Source of the DNA: an uncultured Clostridia bacterium
GTDB lineage: Bacteria; Bacillota_A; Clostridia; TANB77; CAG-508
NCBI GenBank assembly: GCA_947628465.1
Contig: CANQZZ010000043.1
Location: 1 to 9,857, forward strand
Direction: 5' to 3'
Length of the DNA stretch: 9,857 nucleotides
Position 1 is the first letter of the stretch. Each line of letters opens with the position of its first letter. The notes beneath the pieces were generated by a model, which was not told the origin of the DNA, searched no databases, and saw only the letters and a program-made list of their open reading frames with translations. Both the position numbers and the translations under genes were made by a program. Positions 1 to 5,340 of this stretch are shown piece after piece.

Positions 1-500
1 TGTGGTGTAAAGCAATGTGCTGGTATTAATATTCCATTATATTTTTCTACAATATCAATTAATTCATAAGCGGAAATATCAGCTCTTTGAGAGCTAAGTG
101 TAATGTTTTTTATATGAGTACTCATCTCATTTGAAAATCCTTTTATATCTTCTAAATAAGGGAAAAAGCAAATATTATGAGCACTACCACAATGACCTTC
201 AATTATCCCTTTCTCAGATGTTTCAATTTCACTTCCAAGTATTATACAAACTTTATCTTTATAAATTATTCCACCGTCTTTTATTTCATAAGCATCTCCT
301 GTTTTTAAAAAGTTTTCTATATCTTCTATAACATAAGGCGATGCACAATCTATTATTCCTACTATGTCTATACCTTTTCTATCTCTACACTCTTTTGCAA
401 TATTTGCAAAATTTAAACTCCTTGCTGCTGTTATTTTTATTGGCTTATTACTTATGCTTCTTCCTATGTGTACATGTAAATCTGCAAAAACTTCGTACAT
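1..500 (-). CDS. EndoQ-type PHP-domain DNA endonuclease, N-terminal 166 residues (runs off the left edge)
   Basis: The reading frame begins at ATG 500-498 and stays open to the window edge, so the C-terminal part is missing. The start Met-Tyr-Glu-Val-Phe-Ala-Asp-Leu-His-Val-His-Ile-Gly-Arg-Ser carries the PHP metal-binding DLHVH motif (residues 7-11). Further likely metal ligands are D51 in IIDCASP, E91/E93 in GSEIE, H108, and H162 in IPAHCFTP. The KPIKITAARSL segment after the first motif is characteristic of the family annotated as endonuclease Q (Bacillus YqxK-like). By family knowledge, EndoQ nicks DNA 5' of deaminated bases such as hypoxanthine and uracil and so acts in repair; this role is inferred from homology here. 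An AAAGGATGG stretch upstream of the ATG probably serves as ribosome binding site. It lies about 60 bases downstream of the 64-residue unknown gene on the same strand and may be co-transcribed with it. Confidence 0.85.
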   Translation of the reverse strand, partial: MYEVFADLHVHIGRSISNKPIKITAARSLNFANIAKECRDRKGIDIVGIIDCASPYVIEDIENFLKTGDAYEIKDGGIIYKDKVCIILGSEIETSEKGIIEGHCGSAHNICFFPYLEDIKGFSNEMSTHIKNITLSSQRADISAYELIDIVEKYNGILIPAHCFTP

Positions 501-534
501 ATTTTATTCCATCCTTTATTTATATATAAATTTA

Positions 535-555
535 GGTTGCATGAAAATTGCAACC
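535..555 (-). terminator. short hairpin after the 64-residue gene, weak terminator candidate
   Basis: GGTTGCA (535-541) pairs perfectly with TGCAACC (549-555) around a 7-base loop. It lies just past the stop of the 64-residue gene and before the EndoQ-type gene. On the minus strand the tract after the stem is T-rich but broken (TAAATTTATATA), so termination would be partial at best; it could also be an mRNA-stabilising or processing hairpin. Confidence 0.35.
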
Positions 556-561
556 CATTAT

Positions 562-756
562 TTAAAAATATAATCCATAATCTTTATTTTGATTTTGTTG
601 TGTTTGAGGTTTTTCATGTTGTCTTTTCTTTTCCTCTAATATTTTTGATTTCATTTCTTCGCCAACAGTATTGATAATTCCTAAAAATTCTCCCATTGAT
701 TTATTAGCATCTCGTCCTAATCTAGATAAGCCACAATTTTTACTAAAATCTACCAT
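562..756 (-). CDS. small unknown protein (64 aa), translationally coupled to the HD-GYP-like gene
   Basis: I do not recognise this protein. It has no signal peptide or membrane segment. The first half is mixed (MVDFSKNCGLSRLGRDANKS) and the second half is a charged, Gln/Lys/Glu-rich tail (EEKKRQHEKPQTQQNQNK) that is probably helical then disordered. Its ATG (756-754) lies inside the last codons of the upstream gene, overlapping it by 7 bases. A strong AAAGGAGG (767-774) inside that upstream gene is correctly placed to start it. This arrangement, rather than any family match, is why I accept it as real: overlap plus a good ribosome binding site implies translational coupling and possibly a shared function with the HD-GYP-like protein. 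Confidence 0.6.
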   Translation of the reverse strand: MVDFSKNCGLSRLGRDANKSMGEFLGIINTVGEEMKSKILEEKKRQHEKPQTQQNQNKDYGLYF

Positions 757-1295
757 GTAGCATTTACCTCCTTTGCTATATTTACGAATTCTTTAAACTG
801 TTTCAAATAGCTGTTACTACAATTTTTTAAATTTCTACTTTCTAATAGGATTAATGCTTCATCTATTGGAAATGCAACTCTTTCAGGTCTATCTAATAAC
901 ATACCCCCAAATTGGTCTGCAAGTTCCAAAATATCACTTTCTTTTTTTCTTGGCAAACTATTACTATATCTGTTGTGTTGCTCGCATATTAAGCAAAAAT
1001 CTTTTGAGAATCCAAGTCTGCTAATAAAATTTGCACTTTCTGTTGCATAAGATTTTATCTTTTCCATATCTTGAGCATTATCAACTTTTTTGCATTGGCA
1101 TAACATCATTGCTGTTATAAGCTTATTCTTATCCTCTGGTATGTCCATTGTATCAATAAATAAACTAACAATAAAAGCTTTGTAAATTACAGAATTATCA
1201 AAGAATATATTTGTTTTTTTCTTTAAATATACCATTATTTCTACTTTTTTTGCAAAATCTTCTTCTGCAAGTATATATTCTGCAAAACTTTCCAT
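750..1295 (-). CDS. degenerate HD-GYP-like domain protein, probably catalytically inactive
   Basis: This is a 181-residue soluble protein. The stretch from about residue 59 to 151 aligns by eye to the HD-GYP phosphodiesterase fold. 'AMMLCQCKKV' (62-71) sits where families have 'AALLHDIGKI'; 'ICEQHNRYSNSLP' (103-115) where they have 'ILHHHERYDGTGYP'; and 'ILELADQFGGMLLDRPERVAF' with 'DEALILL' where they have 'ILAVADVFDALTSDRPYRKAL...EEAL'. The HD pair is replaced by Cys-Gln (66-67) and most metal ligand histidines are missing; D127 and H107 remain. Cyclic-di-GMP hydrolysis is therefore unlikely and a binding or scaffold role is my inference. I chose ATG 1295-1293 over a GTG at 1307 because GGAGGT lies directly upstream of the ATG at normal spacing. 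The gene follows rnhA on the same strand but has its own promoter candidate. Confidence 0.65.
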   Translation of the reverse strand: MESFAEYILAEEDFAKKVEIMVYLKKKTNIFFDNSVIYKAFIVSLFIDTMDIPEDKNKLITAMMLCQCKKVDNAQDMEKIKSYATESANFISRLGFSKDFCLICEQHNRYSNSLPRKKESDILELADQFGGMLLDRPERVAFPIDEALILLESRNLKNCSNSYLKQFKEFVNIAKEVNATW

Positions 1296-1325
1296 TGTTA
1301 CCTCCACATATATTTATTATTATAT

Positions 1326-1355
1326 ATTATATGTCAAAATATACCGTGTTTTCAA
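1326..1355 (-). promoter_or_regulatory. sigma-A-type promoter for the HD-GYP-like gene
   Basis: On the minus strand TTGAAA (1355-1350) and TATAAT (1331-1326) are separated by 18 bases. The predicted transcript start, near 1319, leaves a leader of about 25 bases containing GGAGGT before ATG 1295. This would let the HD-GYP-like gene and its coupled 64-residue partner be expressed independently of rnhA. Confidence 0.6.
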
Positions 1356-1407
1356 CAATGTTACAGAAATGTAATATTAATGTAATGCTTTAGTAATAGT
1401 TTTAAAT

Positions 1408-1840
1408 TTAATTATTAATTTCACTTCTTGCAAGCTCATCACATCTGTTATTGAACTCATTATCACTATGTCCTTTTACTTTTATAAAATTTACTTTGTG
1501 AATTTTGCATAAATCATATAATTCTTGCCATAATTCTTTATTCTTAACTGGCCCTTTTCCAGAAGTTTTCCAATTATTTTTCATCCAATTATATATCCAG
1601 CCATTGTTAAATGCGTTTACTACATAAGCGCTATCACTATATAAATCTACCTCGCATGGCCTTTTTAATTGCTTTAATGATTCAATAACTGCTGTTATTT
1701 CCATAATGTTATTTGTTGTATTACTATTTCCTCCACTTATTTCTTTTTTTGCATCATTAAACATTAAAATTGCTCCCCATCCACCTGGTCCAGGATTTCC
1801 GTGAGCATGCTCCATCTGTGTATATTATAATCTTATCCAT
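1408..1840 (-). CDS. rnhA: ribonuclease HI, interrupted by one +1 frame break
   Basis: Ribonuclease HI cleaves the RNA strand of RNA-DNA hybrids in the cytoplasm. The gene starts at ATG 1840-1838 behind a good GGAG site: [13 protein letters not shown], then one extra C (1801), then [12 protein letters not shown] and the rest of the family to TAA 1410-1408. Skipping the C gives 143 residues, the normal length, with the full catalytic set: Asp in YTDGA, Glu in NIMEITA, Asp in YSDSAY, and the His and Asp of [15 protein letters not shown] at the spacing of E. coli H124/D134. Read without a shift the product stops after 27 residues at TAA 1759-1757. The internal ATG at 1815 would lack the first catalytic Asp, so it is not the true start. 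The break is TCA-C-GGA, the same pattern as the two in the glucosaminidase gene. Whether it is programmed, a real mutation or an assembly error cannot be settled here; the family assignment is very secure. Confidence 0.93.
1798..1804 (-). other. frame break 1: TCA-C-GGA (+1 shift at in-frame CGG) in rnhA
   Basis: Minus-strand codons are GCA TGC TCA, then C at 1801, then GGA AAT CCT. The zero frame reads CGG (1801-1799) and runs to a stop 14 codons later; the +1 frame reads Gly and restores the family consensus ACSGNPGPGG exactly. No homopolymer run adjoins the extra base. Confidence 0.85.
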
Positions 1841-1855
1841 TTTTGGCTCCTTTAT

Positions 1856-1884
1856 TTGTATTTTTTTATATTTTATGATATTAT
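1856..1884 (+). promoter_or_regulatory. promoter for tmcAL with extended -10
   Basis: TTGTAT (1856-1861) and TATTAT (1879-1884) are 17 bases apart, with TGA directly upstream of the -10 as an extended -10 element. The predicted start is near 1891, giving a leader of about 37 bases that contains AGGAG before the tmcAL ATG. Its -10 overlaps that of the opposing rnhA promoter. Confidence 0.5.
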
Positions 1885-1909
1885 ATCAATAAATGTATTA
1901 TTTTTTCAA
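1880..1909 (-). promoter_or_regulatory. promoter for rnhA, overlapping the tmcAL promoter
   Basis: On the minus strand TTGAAA (1909-1904) and TATAAT (1885-1880) are 18 bases apart, close to the sigma-A consensus. The predicted start near 1873 leaves a short leader with GGAG before ATG 1840. The -10 lies inside the near-palindrome TGATATTATATCA (1876-1888), which also supplies the -10 of the opposite promoter. Confidence 0.6.
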
Positions 1910-1927
1910 TATTAGGAGATAAAATAT

Positions 1928-3151
1928 ATGAGTAAAATCTTAGCAGTAGTTGCAGAATATAATCCATTTCACAATGGACACTTATATCATTTGCAAAAAT
2001 CAAAAAAATTAATTAATCCAGACTTCTCAATATGCATAATGAGTGGTAACTTTTGTCAGCGTGGTGATACATCAATACTTGACAAATGGACTAAAGCAGA
2101 ACTTGCTCTTCAATGCGGATTTGATTTAGTTGTTGAACTTCCTGTAGTTTATAGTATTTCAAGTGCTGAAAATTTTGCAGAAGGCGCTTTAAAAATATTA
2201 GATGCTTTTGATGATGTTACTCTTTCATTTGGAAGTGAATGTGGCGATATAGATGTTTTAAATAATATTGCTAATGTTTTATATGCTGAACCTAAAGAAT
2301 ATAAAACAATACTTGCTCATGAATTATCTAAAGGATTATCTTTTCCTAAAGCTAGAGAAAATGCTCTTCTCCTTTATTTAAATGATGTAAGAAAATATGC
2401 TAATGTTTTATCAAGTCCTAATAATATACTTGGAATAGAATATTTAAAAGCTATGAAAAAATTAAACAGCAAAGTTATTCCTTTTACAGTCAAAAGAGTT
2501 GATGAAGGATACAATAGTTTAAAAACAAGAGATAGATTTGCAAGCGCTACAGCAATTAGAAATATGATTGCAAACAGTCAAGATATAGAAAAACTTGTTC
2601 CTATTCCAGCATATAATACTATTAATCTTAATAGTAAACATGGAAAAATTATAAGTGACATTTCTATTTATGAAAAAGAAATACTTTATACTTTAAGAAA
2701 AATGACAGCTAAAGAGATAGCAAATCTTCAAGATGTTACAGAAGGTCTTGAATATTCAATTAAAGCTGCTTCATCTTCATGTAATAATTTAGAAGATTTA
2801 ATTAGTAATATAAAATCAAAAAGATATACTCGCTCTAGAATACAAAGAATTTTACTTTATGCTTTATTAAATATTACTAAAAAAGATATTCAAAATTCAT
2901 ATAAAGCAAATCCTTATGTAAGAGTGCTTGGTGTAAGTAAATATGGAAAATCTTTGCTAGCTAGCTTAAGTGACCCAAAATCTAAATATCCTGTTGTTAC
3001 ATCTGTAAAAAAATTTATGGAAGAAAACAATAGTAAACTTTTAAAAGGTATGTTAGAAAAAGATATACTTGCTACAAATATTTATACTTTAGGATATGAA
3101 TATGATTCAAAAGCTAATTTAGATTATACTAAAAAGTTAATCGTAAATTAA
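1928..3151 (+). CDS. tmcAL: tRNA(Met) cytidine acetate ligase TmcAL (YlbM family)
   Basis: The 407-residue protein matches the TmcAL/YlbM family in length and sequence. By family knowledge the enzyme activates acetate with ATP and makes N4-acetylcytidine at the wobble position of elongator tRNA-Met. The N-terminal nucleotidyltransferase domain shows EYNPFHNGHLYHL (residues 10-22), with the HxGH nucleotide-binding motif at 15-18, followed by SGNFCQRGD and the conserved FAEGAL and SFGSECGD segments; SSPNNILGIEYLKA and ASATAIRNMI are also typical. ATG 1928 is preceded by AGGAG at good spacing. No frame break occurs; the CGG trinucleotide at 2116-2118 is out of frame (TGC GGA). It is transcribed divergently from rnhA and convergently with yebC, and so appears to be a single-gene unit closed by the terminator at about 3163-3215. 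Confidence 0.95.
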   Translation: MSKILAVVAEYNPFHNGHLYHLQKSKKLINPDFSICIMSGNFCQRGDTSILDKWTKAELALQCGFDLVVELPVVYSISSAENFAEGALKILDAFDDVTLSFGSECGDIDVLNNIANVLYAEPKEYKTILAHELSKGLSFPKARENALLLYLNDVRKYANVLSSPNNILGIEYLKAMKKLNSKVIPFTVKRVDEGYNSLKTRDRFASATAIRNMIANSQDIEKLVPIPAYNTINLNSKHGKIISDISIYEKEILYTLRKMTAKEIANLQDVTEGLEYSIKAASSSCNNLEDLISNIKSKRYTRSRIQRILLYALLNITKKDIQNSYKANPYVRVLGVSKYGKSLLASLSDPKSKYPVVTSVKKFMEENNSKLLKGMLEKDILATNIYTLGYEYDSKANLDYTKKLIVN

Positions 3152-3162
3152 ATAAGACTAAT

Positions 3163-3215
3163 AAAAAAGCCCTAAATGTTGAATTTAAAAATTCAACAAA
3201 TGGGCTATTTTTTTT
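3163..3215. terminator. bidirectional rho-independent terminator between tmcAL and yebC
   Basis: AGCCC (3168-3172) pairs with GGGCT (3202-3206), and inside it TGTTGAATTT (3177-3186) pairs with AAATTCAACA (3189-3198), with a small internal loop between the stems. Six As precede the stem and a run of eight Ts follows it (3208-3215), so it can stop transcription from both the plus-strand tmcAL and the minus-strand yebC. Confidence 0.85.
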
Positions 3216-3235
3216 ACTTTAATTTATGCAATTAA

Positions 3236-3955
3236 TTATTCATCCCAGTTATGATATACATCCATAACATCATCTAAGTCTTCCAAATTATCAATTAGTC
3301 TTTGCATTCTTTCACTTGCTTTTTCGTCTAATTCTATATATGTTGTTGGAACCATTTGAACAGATGCTTCTACAAATTCTATATTTTCTTTTTCTAGAGC
3401 TTCTCTTACATTAGTAAAATCTGCTGGATCTGTTGTGATTTCATAGCATTCTTCTTCTACTTGGAAATCTTCTGCTCCATTATCTATTGCAAGTAGCATT
3501 ATTTCGTCTTCAGATAGATTTGTTGTTGTTTTATCTATTACAATAACACCTTTTTTATTAAATAAATATGATACACAACCATTTGTTCCTAAATTTCCAC
3601 CTGCTTTATCAAAAACATGTCTTAAATCTGCTGCCGTTCTATTTTTGTTATCAGTTGATGCATTTACTATTATTGCAACACCATTTGGTCCATATCCTTC
3701 ATAAGTAATCTCTTCATAATTTTCATTGCTTGCTGAAGCTTTTTTAATTGCGTTATTTATTGTATCATTTGGCATATTTGCTGCCTTACATTTTGCAATT
3801 ACAGCTTTTAGCTTTGAATTTCCTGAAGGTTCTGGTCCACCTTCTTTTACTGCTATTAATAGTTCTCTTCCAAGTTTTGTAAATATTTTTCCTCTTGCTG
3901 CATCAGCCTTACCCTTTTTTGCTGCTATGTTATGCCATTTGCTATGTCCTGACAT
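3236..3955 (-). CDS. YebC/PmpR (TACO1) family protein
   Basis: The 239-residue product has the hallmark start MSGHSKWHNIAAKKGKADAARGKIFTKL and the family blocks GPNGVAIIV, TDNKNRTAADLRH, FDKAGGNLG and the acidic C-terminus; the length is normal. The family was long annotated as a DNA-binding transcriptional regulator. More recent work on bacterial and mitochondrial members points to a ribosome-associated role in relieving stalls, notably at proline runs. I cannot tell from sequence which applies here. I chose ATG 3955-3953, where the conserved MSGHSKW begins; a TTG six codons upstream (3973) is in frame, but the GAGGGGG ribosome binding site lies between the two. It has its own promoter candidate and converges on tmcAL. 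Confidence 0.93.
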   Translation of the reverse strand: MSGHSKWHNIAAKKGKADAARGKIFTKLGRELLIAVKEGGPEPSGNSKLKAVIAKCKAANMPNDTINNAIKKASASNENYEEITYEGYGPNGVAIIVNASTDNKNRTAADLRHVFDKAGGNLGTNGCVSYLFNKKGVIVIDKTTTNLSEDEIMLLAIDNGAEDFQVEEECYEITTDPADFTNVREALEKENIEFVEASVQMVPTTYIELDEKASERMQRLIDNLEDLDDVMDVYHNWDE

Positions 3956-4034
3956 GTTTTTTCCCCCTCTCAAAATTTCTTTAATTATATGTTTTTATAA
4001 TTTGCAATATTTGTTTTGCATTTTAACCTTTAAT

Positions 4035-4061
4035 ATTATAGCATATAACATTACTTTTGAA
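4035..4061 (-). promoter_or_regulatory. extended -10 promoter for the yebC-family gene
   Basis: On the minus strand TATAAT (4040-4035) is preceded by ATGC, an extended -10 (TGN). The best -35 is TTCAAA (4061-4056), only 15 bases away, so recognition probably depends on the extended -10. The predicted start near 4028 gives a leader of about 73 bases. Confidence 0.5.
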
Positions 4062-4086
4062 TAGGGGGTTATTAATTTTTTTGTAA

Positions 4087-5325
4087 TTATTTCTTTTTTA
4101 TCCTAATTATCCAAATTCTTACTCCAATAGCAGATGCAATTATTAAAGCTATTATTACACTTGCAATTAGAATTGTATTTTTGTTTTTTCTTTCTACTTC
4201 ATTATTGTTAATTTTAGTGTTTTCCTCTTGCATGATTGCCGACAATCTTTCTGCTTGAACTTCTTTTTCTTCCTTACTTTTTGTTTCTTCTTCGTTATTT
4301 CTTCTATGAACTGTAATCTCATATTTTTTATGAGTAGTGCCATTTTGCGCTGTTACATCAATTTCAATTTTATTATCTCCTACTTTCATTTCTCCATTTC
4401 CGATTATATTTACTTTTGCATTTTCTCTTTGTGGAATAGCAAGTATATCAATTTTATCAATATTATTTGCTATTTCTAAATTATATTTAGTTATATTACT
4501 ATCAAATAATGGATTTAAGTCTGCCTGTCTTATTGCTAATGTTTCTAAAGATGCATTTGCCAAATCTAAATTATTAGTTTTTGTTAAATATATTTTATAT
4601 GCAGAATTTTTTGTTTTATCTTTTGATTCTACATTAATAGTAATTGTATTTTCTCCATTTTTTAAATTTTCATTTCCTTGTATACTTACCTTTGCATCTG
4701 AATTTACAGGAACTGCTTGTATATCTAATTTATCTATTTGCTTATCTGTTACAAAATAATATTCCTTTATATCTTTATTAAATTCTGGATTTATACCTTC
4801 TGCATTTAATCTAAGGATTGCTAAATCCGTGTTATCATCGCCTGCATTTTCATTTTGTATATTTATTTGCTGGGTTTCATCTATGCTTTGTTCTTCTTCC
4901 CCTATTTTTATTTCAAAACTTCCGCTTCCAACATCCACTCTTTCCATATTAGCATTAAAAAACTCGCCAGTCACTGCAATTATTGCTGTTCCATCTTCTT
5001 TTGCTTTAAATTTAAAACCATCTATATTAATTACTTCCTCATTTTCCCCAGTGCTACTAACCCAAGTGTATATTGCTCTATTTCCCAAATTATTTGAATT
5101 TTCAGGACCTTTAACGTATTCTAATTTTGATGTATCCCAATAAATTTCTAATGTGAGGGCCGCTACATTTGCATCATTTATATTAATTGAAAAATCTACT
5201 TCTTCATCTTTTTTTACTATAGATTTGTTTGAAGTTATCTCTATTTGAGATTTTGCAAAAGTAATATTTGCTAAAGATAACAATATTAAAATTATTAATA
5301 TACTAATTTTTTGTAAAATTTTCAT
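4087..5325 (-). CDS. membrane-anchored surface protein with a cohesin-like domain and two cadherin-like domains
   Basis: This 412-residue protein is exported. A signal peptide (1-24, ending TFA|KS) is followed by a cohesin-type beta sandwich (about 27-141; 'VAALTLEIYWDTSKLEYVKG' is typical of cohesin strand patterns). Two cadherin-like beta-sandwich repeats follow (about 167-249 and 258-341), each with the pattern L-A-x-L...G/A...NP-x-F...Y...I-A...A-V-x-I-x-G-N-x-x-L/M...G-x-N-x-I-x-I-x-V. Then come a charged linker (343-382) and a C-terminal membrane segment (384-407) ending in KKK. There is no LPXTG motif, so it sits in the membrane facing outward. It begins 15 bases after the glucosaminidase-dockerin gene, whose TAG stop runs into the AGGAGG of this gene, so the two are surely co-translated. 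The obvious inference is that its cohesin-like domain receives the neighbour's dockerin. Exact cohesin type cannot be assigned by eye. Confidence 0.75.
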   Translation of the reverse strand: MKILQKISILIILILLSLANITFAKSQIEITSNKSIVKKDEEVDFSININDANVAALTLEIYWDTSKLEYVKGPENSNNLGNRAIYTWVSSTGENEEVINIDGFKFKAKEDGTAIIAVTGEFFNANMERVDVGSGSFEIKIGEEEQSIDETQQINIQNENAGDDNTDLAILRLNAEGINPEFNKDIKEYYFVTDKQIDKLDIQAVPVNSDAKVSIQGNENLKNGENTITINVESKDKTKNSAYKIYLTKTNNLDLANASLETLAIRQADLNPLFDSNITKYNLEIANNIDKIDILAIPQRENAKVNIIGNGEMKVGDNKIEIDVTAQNGTTHKKYEITVHRRNNEEETKSKEEKEVQAERLSAIMQEENTKINNNEVERKNKNTILIASVIIALIIASAIGVRIWIIRIKKK

Positions 5326-5340
5326 AAAACTTATTTCCTC

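Noticed and set aside
1296..1307. GTG start for the HD-GYP-like gene
   Set aside because: GGAGGT lies between this GTG and ATG 1295 at ideal distance for the ATG, so the shorter form is the better call.
1328..1407. Possible terminator or small RNA in the gap after rnhA (repeats such as ATGTAAT and a 5-bp TTACA/TGTAA stem)
   Set aside because: The stem is too short and lacks a T run; the region is better explained as the promoter of the next gene in AT-rich sequence.
1408..1815. rnhA starting at ATG 1815
   Set aside because: It would begin MEHAHGNPG, lacking the conserved first strand and catalytic Asp. The real start at 1840 has a strong GGAG and reads [13 protein letters not shown] before the frame break.
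3956..3973. Upstream TTG start for the yebC-family gene
   Set aside because: It would put the GAGGGGG ribosome binding site inside the coding region; the family start MSGHSKW is at 3955.
3726..5143. Plus-strand open frames opposite yebC and the cadherin-like gene (for example 3726-4064, 4337-4759, 4829-5143)
   Set aside because: They are Phe/Ser/Leu-rich antisense shadows of clearly coding AT-rich minus-strand genes, with no ribosome binding sites or recognisable domains.
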